Made by a program: the position numbers and the translations under genes. Shown one piece after another: positions 1 through 8,239 of a stretch of 10,394 bases of DNA. The DNA lies in NCBI GenBank assembly GCA_004151065.3, contig NWUY0303881268.1:1-10394 (forward strand). Reading direction: 5' to 3'. The notes beneath the pieces were generated by a model. That model was given only the letters and a program-made list of their open reading frames with translations. It did no database searches and was not told where the DNA came from. Positions within the stretch are counted from its first letter, which is position 1. Each line of letters opens with the position of its first letter. Origin of the DNA: Larix sibirica. Taxonomy: Eukaryota; Streptophyta; Pinopsida; Pinales; Pinaceae.

Positions 1-321
1 AACATTCAAATATTCATGACTTGGCCCTAGGAAGTGTAGTCATTCACAAACTAATCTGCAAGGAAGTCCCTCTTTCTAGTTGTATAGTTGACAAAATATT
101 GGCAAAAGGAAAATCCTAGGCAAATAATTCTCAAAGGTGAAATAAAAATGTTCAAGAGAAGTACTATAACACAAAGATATGAAACTTTTTCTATGTTCCA
201 ATGGGAAGTGATTTTGTATCTCCACATTCTCAGAGGTCATTATCATAGGCTATAAGTATTGCCAGTGTTCTTTCCCAATAAACTCTATGTGAAAGGAGAA
301 AGAAAACCGAGTGACAACGGT

Positions 322-361
322 GATGGATTGCTCCGTGGAAGGATGGATTGCACTGTGGAAG
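322..361. repeat. Two-copy 20-base tandem duplication
   Basis: The unit GATGGATTGCTCCGTGGAAG at 322-341 is followed directly by GATGGATTGCACTGTGGAAG at 342-361. The two copies differ at two positions, and a third copy begins and breaks off (GAT at 362). It is a simple local duplication with no sign of function. Confidence 0.85.
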
Positions 362-1872
362 GATCTGCACTCAGGAGATGCAACATGAAAAGGCCCAAAA
401 ATATTTCAACACCCAATGCGCCATTTGCTTTGAGGGGAAAGTAATTCAAAGAGGGGGATTTAATCTGATTTCTAAAAGTATGTACTTTACGGTTAGTCAT
501 TTGCACTCTTTATTAGTTGTATAGTCATTGGTACCTTATGTTAGTTATTGAGTTTTATGTTATATTATGGTTGGTGCGGCATTATTGCACAACTCATGTT
601 AAATTAAATTACAAAATGGAATTGATTCACAAGGAACTAGTGATTACAACCAACAATAATAGCTAACCAAAACATAGGGGTGCAAAAGACCTTTCTAAAA
701 TAAGTTGAAATGAAATGAAAAATGAGTACAAAAGCAACAAGATATGGAATGGCATAAGCATAGGCATAGACGTAAGTTATCCCAAGAAGGAAAGCCTTGA
801 AAAACGAAGAGCTAGTGATCAAAATATGGCTTGGACAAAGTTGCAATTGCCACAAAGTGGGAAGAGGGAGCTCATCATGCTCATCATTTGAAATAATAGT
901 GTGGATATCAACACCAAGTACATGCCAAATAATGTCTTCTAGAGATTGTCTTTGATATACAGGACTTTGGGGTTAATTCTGGGAGGTATTAACTTGCTCT
1001 AGTGGTGGCCGTGGTTGAAGAAGAGGCAGGACCATTCCTAATATCCATGGCCAAATAACTCGTAGTGGAAGGAAAGAATCTAGTAATGCATCTTTGAGTA
1101 GGTGGCTTGCATAGGTGGCTCTCCAAATTGCTCTAATTCTACTAGAGGCCCTCGATGTAGTACGACATGGAGCTCAGGTGGTGCAGGCCAAGGCATAATT
1201 TCAGATGGTCCTATTGCTATCTCGAGTACCTATGGGGCACTTCACCCCCTAGGTGCATGGACTGAAAGAAATAAGTAATTTGGGTAATCTATGGAGCTGT
1301 CTTAGATGAGCTTTGAAGTAGACATTGTTTGAGAGAAAGGCCACCCTTTAAAACACCATTGATTAGATTATCTAAAGAATATCAATATTGAGATTCTTGA
1401 GTCACTTTAGAGACAACTAAATTTCCTTGTACTCTTGTAGTAGACAAGACATCTAAAAATAAAGTGCTCCTCAGTTTCAACCTCCACTAAGGAGAAAATT
1501 CTATAGATCTGTTCTGTTTTGGGGAAATGATGATCTATCTTAACCCTCAATTGGTGTGATCACCCTTCGCTCCAGATGATGATCTATCGCAAGAGCTTCT
1601 TTCTTACCTTAGCTCCTCGCCCAAGACCTTTGGAGTTTGGACACACCCTTCTACTTTGGAAACAAAGTCCCTCTTATTAATCCCTTTGACCATACATCCT
1701 ATGCTTCTCCTCTTTATGGCATTCAAGGCCAACCTCCCACCATTGTCTCTTCTCCTCCCTCCCTTGTCACTTCTGACTAGTAGCCTTATTAGAAGTGCCA
1801 TGCAGAAACTTTGCACTAGCAAAGCTATTGAATTTGATACATAGGACCTGCAATTCAATTCTCAAGTATGGC

Positions 1873-1927
1873 ATGGAACCCTAGGGGCATCCCACTCTCT
1901 TTGGTATGGAACCCTAAGGGCATCCCA
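1873..1927. repeat. Two-copy repeat with 33-base period
   Basis: ATGGAACCCTAGGGGCATCC is at 1873-1892 and ATGGAACCCTAAGGGCATCC at 1906-1925, with one mismatch; both copies continue with CA. The spacer contains CTCTCTTT, and ACTCTCTTT is seen again just after the second copy, so the duplicated unit is about 33 bases long. Confidence 0.8.
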
Positions 1928-2106
1928 TTGCTACTCTCTTTAATAAAGTAATTTGCTTTGTCTTTCCACTATCTTGGTCCCAACACATAATTCATCCTAT
2001 CGATAAATGTGGGGACGTCTTTGACTCGAATAACTACAGAACCATCATGATTGGACACACCTTTGCCAAATTGTATGTGTTACCCCCTATTTTGCATGGG
2101 TATCCA

Positions 2107-2125
2107 TATGTGAATTTTTCACATA
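2107..2125. repeat. Short perfect hairpin
   Basis: TATGTGAA at 2107-2114 and TTCACATA at 2118-2125 are exact reverse complements around a three-base TTT loop. The stem is only 8 base pairs, AT-rich, and not followed by a T-run. In AT-rich DNA of this length such stems occur by chance, so no function is assigned. Confidence 0.5.
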
Positions 2126-2422
2126 CTTCAGGAGGGGTGTTGTGTTGATGGCCTAGGGTCTTAATGGTAGGCTGTTGCTTCATGTTATGATGATGCCCGA
2201 AGCAGTTTGTTTGATGGATCTTTATGATGTGCTTGCTAGTAGCTCTGGGATGTGGTTTTGGATGATGGTGCACTTCACTCTCATATCACTTGCTCATGCT
2301 TCACTGTTGGTTTGATATGGCACAGATGGTCCTTTATGGTATGCTTCAATGACATATTTTGTGGCATATGACATGCTTTTCATTGGAACACCCCTGTTTC
2401 TTAACACTTAATTAACAGCTGA

Positions 2423-3040
2423 GGGTATCCATCCATCTACCCCTGTAGCATGTATCCAGCAGTAGGGGCTTTTCATATATTGCTGCCAGAACCACAGGAA
2501 ATTGTTTCCAGATTCATGTCTCAAAATGATTTGTGCCTGCTGTATTCTTGGTTTATGAGTCTGTGCAGTTATATCGAAGGCTTGCAAAAGTCTTATGAAC
2601 AGTCTGTCTTTTGCACTTTCTCACATCAAATTGACGAGTGTCCCAGCTAATAAAGAACAAATGGAAACAGCATTCAACCTCTCTCATAAATTGTCTACAG
2701 CAGCATCCTCTTTCAGTTTTGAGTTTACAACCAGCTTACTGAATTTGTTGGGTCTTACCTCTATGCAAATCTGGGACTACATTTCTTGCAGATCGGCTGA
2801 ATATTTGGATCATCTGAAGGAATTCTGATGATGGAAACATTTTACAGGAGAGGTTAATATTTATGGGAAACTTGGCAGAATTAAAGACCTCATTTGAGTC
2901 TCTTCAGGCCTTTTCTCCATCAAATGTTTGCAGCAGCATAATCTGGGAAGTGTTTAGCTTGCTTTGGAGGCGGTTCACTCATTAATGAAAGTCTGAAAGC
3001 ATGCGGACTGCCTGATGCCTGTTTTAACATTTTAAACAGC
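2423..3040 (+). pseudogene. Decayed protein-coding fragment of unrecognised family
   Basis: Coding-like sequence passes through successive frames. From 2423 to about 2600 one frame reads a leucine- and serine-rich helical sequence containing GAFHILLPEPQEIVSRF. From about 2595 to 2825 the next frame continues with FALSHIKLTSVPANKEQM and LLNLLGLTSMQIWDYI. A one-base shift at 2826 leads into a frame open from 2827 to the stop at 2983, with LAELKTSFESLQAF and IIWEVFSLLWRRF. A fourth short piece from 2984 reads NESLKACGLPDACFNI. Together this is about 190 codons of one amphipathic, helix-rich protein interrupted by at least two frameshifts, so it is a dead copy or a badly decayed exon. I do not recognise the family. 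A very large helical scaffold protein such as midasin crossed my mind, but I cannot support it. The upstream edge may be an old splice acceptor (AACAG at 2415-2419, or CCAGCAG at 2457-2463). Confidence 0.45.
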
Positions 3041-3137
3041 TAGAAGAAGGGCAGTGTTCCAGTGGCTAGAAAGATTTTAGAGACCTTTAGTGGACTATTC
3101 ATCATTTGTTGAAATCTGTTCCTCTTTTGGAGACTAG

Positions 3138-3457
3138 CGTTCCATGCGGAGGGTTTGTTGGAGGATGTTTTGGGAGAACATTCAGCCTTTGTGTTCATTT
3201 GATGAAGGGCATCCACCTTGGAGGTGCCCTAGTCCTCATCTTGTGCCACATTTGAGGGGGCGTTCATCCTCCTTGACCCCAAATTTGAGGAGGGTGTTCA
3301 ATTTGATAGGGTAGTGCTACATTGTTGGAGGTTTTGGGGCTTATTCCTTGGGGTTTTTCTTGGAGAGCGTTCACCAATGGAGGATTTCCTACACACTTGA
3401 CATGCCATATTTGGAGGAGCGTCCACCTATTGAGCATTATCTATTAGAGCGTCCAAT
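3138..3457 (+). repeat. Interspersed GCGTTCA/GCGTCCA motif, six copies
   Basis: Variants of a short motif recur at irregular spacing: GCGTTCCA at 3138, GCGTTCATC at 3260, GTGTTCAAT at 3294, GCGTTCACC at 3368, GCGTCCACC at 3419 and GCGTCCAAT at 3449. Most are preceded by GGAG or GAG. They lie in the upstream part of the proposed LTR and could be decayed internal subrepeats. The copy number in 320 bases is well above what the base composition suggests by eye. Confidence 0.5.
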
Positions 3458-3541
3458 TCTGGTGGTGCCTTGGAGATGTTTGTTTCCCCTTTCGGAGCTA
3501 GCAACCACCTTTTGGAGGGGTTGTTGCATGACTTGGGGAGA

Positions 3542-3692
3542 TCTAGGGGTCAAAACTCTAGATATGGGGTTCATTCATTGCTTGGAGGCCACTCTTTTTA
3601 GAGAATTACTTTTTGGGGAGTTCTATGCATAGTTATTGGAGGTCATTTGGATTTGGAATAGGTCTAGGGGGTCAAACCCTAGATCTAGGGTT
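3542..3692 (+). repeat. Pair of 30-base direct repeats with AAACCCTAG boxes
   Basis: A block starting TCTAGGGGTCAAAACTCTAG at 3542-3571 recurs, with a few changes, at 3663-3692 (TCTAGGGGGTCAAACCCTAG and onward), about 121 bases later. The second copy contains a perfect 20-base palindrome at 3674-3693, AAACCCTAGATCTAGGGTTT, which is two plant telo-box motifs (AAACCCTA) facing each other around AGATCT. Telo boxes are known promoter elements in plants, but nothing here shows that these are used. Confidence 0.65.
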
Positions 3693-3968
3693 TTAGTTGG
3701 TTGCCTTGTGGACATTTTCTTGTTGGAGTGCAAGCACATGGGGAGCCTATGGAGGCTATGTTTTGGACCTTTTTCGTTGCATTCCCTCATTTGATGGAGG
3801 TGCACCTCTCTCCCTAGATTGGAGGATTGTACTTGTGAATTTGACCATCATATTTCATGGATCTTGTTGTGATTGGTTGGAGTAGTGGAGTATTTTGCAT
3901 TTGTTTATTCCATACTAGGCTATATCTAGGGTTTTTATGATTATTTTATTGTAAGGGAAGTTGAGCTA

Positions 3969-3986
3969 ACTCTTTATATAAAGAGT
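3969..3986 (+). promoter_or_regulatory. Palindromic TATA-box region of proposed LTR
   Basis: ACTCTTTATATAAAGAGT is a perfect 18-base palindrome with a good TATA box (TATATAAA) in its centre. It is followed by a pyrimidine-rich stretch typical of a plant transcription start region. If the surrounding LTR call is right, transcription would start about 30 bases downstream, near 4005-4020, on the plus strand. The box itself is clear; its activity is inference. Confidence 0.4.
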
Positions 3987-4346
3987 CGCCCTTCCTCATG
4001 TTTTCTTCATGGTTGGATTTTGAGAGTTCTCTCTCTTTTGGAGCTTAATGGACATATCTTTCATGGTGCAGCTTGAAGTGTAAGGGTTTCTTCTCCATTT
4101 AAAGTTTGACATTCTTGTTCCTATTTCTAAATGTTGCTAATGAATTGTAGAATAACTATAACTTGTTAATTAGGGCCACTTACAAGGGTAATCTACCTCA
4201 TTGGAAGGGTTGTGAGAGAAAAGACTCCTCCAATCCTTTGATGATTTATGCATGATTATATTACATTGCTTCTAGCATCTTTCTAGAGTTGTTGCTTTCT
4301 AATACGTCATTGCATAAGTCACACCCTAGTTAGCATTGTTTTGATG

Positions 4347-4362
4347 TGGCACCATTCTTGGG
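4347..4362 (+). other. Weak primer-binding-site-like sequence
   Basis: TGGCACCATTCTTGGG lies just beyond the proposed LTR end. Compared with the TGGCGCCGTTGCCGGGG type of binding site, most differences are at CpG positions and are the G-to-A or C-to-T kind expected from methylated-cytosine decay. The match is imperfect and the call depends on the LTR interpretation. Confidence 0.25.
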
Positions 4363-4807
4363 TCCTCCTAGCAAATTCCTACATTTAATTTTCAGCATGT
4401 TAGGGTTTATTTGTGGTATATGCATGCAACCCTAATTTACCTAACCCTTCACGAACTCTCCTCTTTCTTGAACTAGCCTCCCTTGAATCCCTTTTCCCTA
4501 GGGATTGGCATTGGTCTTCCTGGTCCTCCCATCGCCCCTTTTTATTTTCTATACTATAACAGCAAAAATATTTTGCTAAGGCCATCTCTTCATATCACCT
4601 TGTGCCTCATTTCCAAGCTTTAGCAATCCTATCTTAGGGAAGCCCCCCTTGAGTTGGAGAAGAGCCAACCTAAAGTGTAGAGAGGTGGTTATTGACGTGA
4701 TGGTGGTAATACTTCTAAGTTGTGGTTTGGCTAGCATTGTTCTTTTGGGATTTAATCACACATGCTGGTTTGGACTGTAACAATGTGCAACAACTATGAT
4801 ATGTACC
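4363..4807. other. Stretch without a recognisable gene
   Basis: If the upstream LTR is real, this would be the start of its internal region, but I see no gag-like frame. The minus-strand open frame at 4400-4585 is lysine- and arginine-rich without a recognisable domain. No repeat boundaries are evident. Confidence 0.4.
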
Positions 4808-5083
4808 TTTTTAATTGGCTCAAGAGATGAGGGTTTAAGGCCGTGGGGCAAGTTGGTTTCAAAAAATATTATCATACTAAGTTACTGGAAACGTCTCTAA
4901 AGGTCCCATGAAACACCATACCCTATTTTGGATACTTGAATGGGGGGAAATGTCATTGAAAAATTTGGGGCCATTTCCATTTTCTTGAAACATCTCTCTA
5001 GCATTCATAAGTGTCGATCTTGTGTTTCATCCCTCACTTAAACGTTTTAGGCACATGTAGTGGCATTCTAGGCCAATTAAAAA
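4808..5083. mobile_element. Possible small DNA transposon with 12-base inverted ends
   Basis: TTTTTAATTGGC at 4808-4819 and its exact reverse complement GCCAATTAAAAA at 5072-5083 bound a 276-base non-coding segment. The interior contains loosely repeated phrases around GGAAACGTCTC and CTTGAAACATCTC. No clear target-site duplication is seen; TATG follows the right end, and TATG also occurs a few bases outside the left end. A 12-base AT-rich inverted repeat at this distance can arise by chance, so this stays a candidate. An A-rich run (5089-5102) lies just outside. Confidence 0.3.
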
Positions 5084-5836
5084 TATGAAAAAATAAAAAA
5101 AAGCCCCTAAAAGCATCTACACTAACTGTAACCATAAAAGTGAGCCTTAAAACTTATAAATATGTCTCTTGGGTCTCCTTTAAGCACTCCAACACTTGAT
5201 GCTTTTCGAGTTTCTTTCTTGTTGGAGAGAGAGGTCAGTGTTGAATGATTCTTTTCTTGAGGGTTGGAAGTTGCCTTCTAGTTCTAACTACATTTGACCC
5301 TCTTTTTGTTGTTTCATCATGTGCAAGTCATACTGTTATACTTGAGAATGTGCATGACCTCTAGTGTTAACTAAAATTGATATATAACTTCTTGAACTCC
5401 GAAGCTACATGGAAAGTGGTCCTCTTTCTAGACCAATATCATGGATGTTTAGCAAGGGATTTATTCTATTCTTGCATCTTGAATCAATCTCTCAATTCCT
5501 ATCTTCCATTAGTAAGAGTACCTATAGAGTCTAATATTTGGTGGATTAATGTTCGACATGAGATCCAGTTGTCTCTTATGTGGAAGTCTTTTTGGTTCAC
5601 TAAGTACTTCGTGATGTCATTTAAGGATATTTTGTGACTTTGGTGCCTCATAGTTAGGTTCTTCACTTGCATGGATAGCATAACACCTTACAATAACGTT
5701 ATTGCCTCTCTTTTTGGGTAATTTCCCCATTTGGTATGAGATAATGAGTTTCGAGGGAGGAGGCATGAACCTATTGAGTTAGCATTGCTTGTCTACTAAC
5801 TTGAACCTAATGAAGAGTTTGTTTAGGTTCATAGAA
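5084..5836. other. Stretch without a recognisable gene
   Basis: It begins with an A-rich run and holds one open frame of 86 codons (5377-5637, plus strand), rich in aromatic residues. I cannot assign that frame to any family, and it ends without recognisable splice sites. It may be a 5' part of the LINE that lies further right, because it is on the same strand and only about 640 bases from the first clear reverse transcriptase block. I see no endonuclease motif to prove this. Confidence 0.4.
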
Positions 5837-5946
5837 AAGGTACCTAACATTTGGAACCATTTTAATCCCAAGGCCACATCCACTCCTCATTTGGGTATTG
5901 GACAATGGAAACATATATATTGCTAGCTCATAATCCCCAATGTCTG

Positions 5947-5972
<26 letters not shown>
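5947..5972. repeat. (TA)13 microsatellite
   Basis: An uninterrupted run of 13 TA units lies between the outer-left and inner-left arms of the foldback element. Its position in the spacer suggests it expanded after, or during, the duplication of the arms. A shorter TA run (6191-6202) follows the right end of the element. Confidence 0.95.
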
Positions 5973-5977
<5 letters not shown>

Positions 5978-6030
5978 TCCTCATTTGGGTATTGGAAACA
6001 TATATGTTGCTAGCTCATAATCCCTCATAA

Positions 6031-6146
6031 TAGTCATGGGGGATTATGTGCTAGCAACATATATGTTTCCAATACCCAAACGAGGAGTTAGTCATGGGGG
6101 ATTATGAGCTAGCATCATATATGTTTCCAATACCCAAATGAGGAGT
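6031..6146. repeat. 58-base tandem duplication inside foldback element
   Basis: The unit starting TAGTCATGGGGGATTATG at 6031-6088 is repeated at 6089-6146 with only a few substitutions (for example GTGCTAGCAAC against GAGCTAGCATC). It makes the two right-hand arms of the foldback element and shows that the four-arm structure grew by duplication of one arm. Confidence 0.85.
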
Positions 6147-6589
6147 AGATGTGGCCTAGGGAGTAAAATGGTTCCAAACATTAGGTACCTTATATATATA
6201 TATAGTTTGTCATTTCCACTATTTTTCGATGTTTTGTATATGGCTTTTCTAAATTTTTTTCGTATGTCTCCCCGCCCGGGTTTTCATTTCAGTGCAACTT
6301 AGTAGTATAGGCTACATCTTCACTGTCTAGGCTATTATTAAGGAGGCTAGGCAAAGATCCTTGAAAGTCTATTATTGTTTTGTGCATTTTTGGAAGGCCT
6401 TTGACGTGATACCCAAACATCTTCTCTTCTAGAGGCTATAACATCTTCGTGTTCCCAATGGCCTTATCATGCCTATGATGAGTCTTTACGAGACAATTGT
6501 TGGTCGCTTTTGCACAACAATTGGGCTTTTTTAGGACATTCAAAGTACCATTGGGATAAGATTGGGATGCCCTTTCTCCCCCACTGTGT

Positions 6590-6597
6590 TTGGGGTC
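6590..6597. repeat. Left target-site duplication of MITE copy 1
   Basis: TTGGGGTC here is repeated exactly at 6907-6914, on the other side of the inserted element. Eight bases is the duplication length made by hAT transposases. Allowing one mismatch, the match extends to 11 bases (to CAT against TAT). Confidence 0.85.
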
Positions 6598-6906
6598 CAT
6601 GGAAAATTTTAGAGGCTAAATTTTTCTCTAGGGCTAATTTTTCATGTTGTCTTTCCCAAAAAAGATTCACCAATTTCCATTATTTATTTATTTATTTTGC
6701 AAACAATTCGCCCAAATTATATAGGATAAAATTATTTTACTCAATAAATTGCCAATATTTTCTAGAGACTATATAAAATCCTTAGAAGTTTGAATTTTTT
6801 TTTATAAAAATATTGCTAAACATTTTATAGTTGGCATTTAAGGATTAGTAAGATTCATCAAGTTTTGTACAGTTCAACATAAGTATGGATCCTTAAATTT
6901 TCCTTG
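6598..6906. mobile_element. hAT-like MITE, copy 1 (309 bases), inserted in the LINE reverse transcriptase
   Basis: The element starts CATGGAAAATTT (6598-6609) and ends AAATTTTCCTTG (6895-6906). The ends are inverted repeats matching at 11 of 12 positions, and CA-GG starts are usual for hAT elements. It is flanked by an exact 8-base duplication. It is AT-rich and non-coding, so it would have needed a transposase from elsewhere. The insertion site is certain because the LINE protein reads FG immediately before it and VYIEL immediately after it. Removing the element plus one duplication copy (317 bases) brings the two LINE halves back into the same frame. It shares a 20-base identical core and overall layout with the element at 8470-8758. 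Confidence 0.88.
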
Positions 6907-6914
6907 TTGGGGTC
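6907..6914. repeat. Right target-site duplication of MITE copy 1
   Basis: TTGGGGTC, an exact copy of 6590-6597. The LINE coding sequence resumes inside it (GTC of the valine codon at 6912-6914). Confidence 0.85.
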
Positions 6915-8239
6915 TATATTGAACTCAACCACTTCATCAAGGAGAGCATACACATAGATGGTGTTTTCCCCCTTCACTATGTCCTGATTTCACTCCTCTT
7001 GTTTATAGACAACATGGTCTTATTGGCTTCTTCTCCTAAGGGTTTACAATGGTATCTAGATGCCCTAGATCAATTTTGTGCCCTTTGGTAACTAGTGGTC
7101 AATCTTAATAAACCCAAGATTATGGCATTTAACTAAGGAGATCCTCTTTAACCTTCATTTCACCTTTTGAGAGAAACAAGTGGAGACCATTACTGCTTAT
7201 ACATATTTAGGGGTCCAATTTACTAGCCCCATTGTCAACCTAAAGTCTACTTCCCAACCTTGTATCTACAAAGGTTATGCTTCCCTAGTGGTGCTTGAGA
7301 GATAGTGCTTCTAGCTTCATTTTGAGGATATCCCATAAAAAATAAGATATTTGACTTGTTGGTCAAACCCACGATCCTTATGGTTTTAAGATTTGGGGAC
7401 CTTTCTTGGGTCACAAAGTGAGTTCAGGCAATTATGCTTTAGTGACTCATTCATTGCAAATGGATTGTCCTCCAAAGCATTATCCAAGCAAAGTTTGGAG
7501 CTTACACCCTTTGCTTTAAGACCACCTTTAGGGTTGTTACTTATCTCCATAGGCCATGATAGATAGTAGTCTCTCTTAGGTCATGAAAGATACCCTTTCT
7601 TATCCCTTTGTTCCTCTAAGAGATTAGTTTCCCTAGATTAGTTAGGTAGATGATCATGTTGGTTTGTAGATCCCTATTCTCTTTTGGAGACTCTTCACAT
7701 TACTATTGATCCTCTGCCCCCATAGAAGATCTCTCTTGATGCTCCCCCCAATCTTCTACTTCTAAAAGAGGAGACACAACCATCAAGAGTCACATCCACA
7801 AGAGCTACATTTGGATCTCTTTGATTGAACCTCCTAGACCCTTTAGTCCCAAAATGGTTTTTTATCCCAAGCATTTACTTTAGATATTCAAGCCCCTTGT
7901 TGTTTGGTTGGGTTACATTTGACATCCATTGGTGCATGGGCGTCGTGATTCTCTTGGGCAACGTTGGGTATTTTCACACTAGTCGAGGGTGGTGATGGAC
8001 CACGTTTCCTAGGGAGGAATGATTTGCAAGTTATGTTCATGAGTCCTTTTGTGAAGTAGAGATAGAGGTGCACTTCTTCTGTTAACCTATTTATTACGGT
8101 ATCTTGGGAAGATACTAGATACCATTGTCTCTTCAAGGATTCGGGGGGTTCACTTTCTGCCTTCTCCAATTACCTTGATTAAAAGTGTCTGGCTATGTTC
8201 ATCAAGGAGGTAGTTACCTTAAGACATCATATGTTCTAG

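Larger units (their letters stand above)
1..2422. other. Stretch without a recognisable gene
   Basis: No open frame here has a family resemblance I recognise on either strand. The longest open stretches (around 637-855, 1604-1858 and 2034-2273, all minus strand) are under 90 codons, of odd composition, and have no recognisable start or splice context. The minus strand between about 850 and 1260 is proline-rich when read in pieces but is cut by many stops; it could be old transposon coding sequence, which I cannot show. Small structures inside it are listed separately: a 20-base tandem duplication, a 33-base-period repeat and a short hairpin. It is most likely intron or intergenic DNA made of unrecognisable old repeats. 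Confidence 0.55.
3120..4345 (+). mobile_element. Probable old LTR (solo or partial LTR retrotransposon)
   Basis: I infer a decayed long terminal repeat of roughly 1.2 kb. It has the layout expected of a plant LTR. A long upstream part carries repeated GAG-GCGTTCACC-like motifs and AAACCCTAG boxes. A TATA box (TTTATATAAAG, 3972-3982) is followed by a C/T-rich leader (GCCCTTCCTCATGTTTTCTTC). A T-rich downstream part ends near 4345. Just beyond it, 4347-4362 reads TGGCACCATTCTTGGG, which resembles the primer binding site TGGCGCCGTTGCCGGGG used by some plant Gypsy elements after loss of CpG sites. The start is not defined; TGTTGG at 3156 is one possible terminus. No gag or pol follows. A non-LTR-derived repeat, or a former gene promoter, remains possible. 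Confidence 0.35.
5837..6191. mobile_element. Four-armed inverted-repeat (foldback, MITE-like) element
   Basis: The outer arms begin AAGGTACCTAACATTTGGAA at 5837 and end TTCCAAACATTAGGTACCTT at 6191. They pair over about 95 bases with few mismatches; the left arm has a small extra segment, ACAATGG. Inside, 5976-6024 and 6040-6088 are a second inverted pair (47 of 49 bases). All four arms share the same core (CTCCTCATTTGGGTATTGG and the GCTAGCTCATAATCCC part), so the element is two nested copies of one palindrome. On the right the inner and outer arms form an exact 58-base tandem period (6031-6088 and 6089-6146). It is non-coding. No clean target-site duplication is visible; the right side runs into a TA tract. 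It would fold into a long hairpin if transcribed on either strand. Confidence 0.8.
6278..8239 (+). pseudogene. Dead LINE (non-LTR retrotransposon) ORF2, reverse transcriptase to C-terminus
   Basis: This is a decayed ORF2 of a plant LINE, which would have copied its own RNA into the genome by target-primed reverse transcription. Visible blocks in order: YIFTV then AIIKEARQRS (about 6313-6360); VYYCFVHFWKAFDVIP (6367-6414), the first catalytic block, where the expected FVDF aspartate is His at 6385; SLYETIVGRF (about 6481-6510); STIGIRLGCPFSPTVFG (6544-6594), the GCPLSP block. After a MITE interruption come VYIELNHFI (6912 on), LLLFIDNMVLLASSPKGLQ (about 6993-7049) where the YADD box has become FIDN, and VVNLNKPKIMAF. 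Further on are AYTYLGVQFTSP (7195 on), FGAYTLCFKTTFRVVTYLHR (7494 on), EIEVHFFC then PIYYGILGR (8059 on) matching the terminal H..C motif, and CLAMFIKEVVTLRHHMF before a stop at 8237-8239. Several in-frame stops and frame changes make it inactive. The 5' part is missing or unrecognisable. Confidence 0.88.

Noticed and set aside
637-855. Hydrophobic 72-codon minus-strand frame that could suggest a membrane protein
   Set aside because: The YAYAYA part comes from a decayed short repeat (GCATAAGCATAGGCATAG); no family resemblance or expression signal.
2034-2273. Histidine-rich minus-strand open frame
   Set aside because: The His codons come from ATG/TGATG-rich plus-strand sequence; no metal-binding arrangement, start context or neighbour supports a gene.
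5377-5637. 86-codon plus-strand frame, considered as LINE endonuclease or host exon
   Set aside because: No endonuclease motif, no splice sites and no family resemblance; noted only as part of an unassigned stretch.
5837-6191. CRISPR-like reading of the repeated core
   Set aside because: The repeats alternate in orientation and have no regular spacers; this is a eukaryotic foldback element.
6510-6776. 88-codon open frame on the plus strand (and the antisense frame at 6473-6673)
   Set aside because: Both cross the junction between the LINE and the inserted MITE and are in a different frame from the reverse transcriptase; they are accidental.
7888-8169. 93-codon open frame on the minus strand
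   Set aside because: It lies antisense to the C-terminal part of the LINE ORF2, whose plus-strand residues (EIEVHFFC, PIYYGILGR) are recognisable; the minus frame is a shadow.
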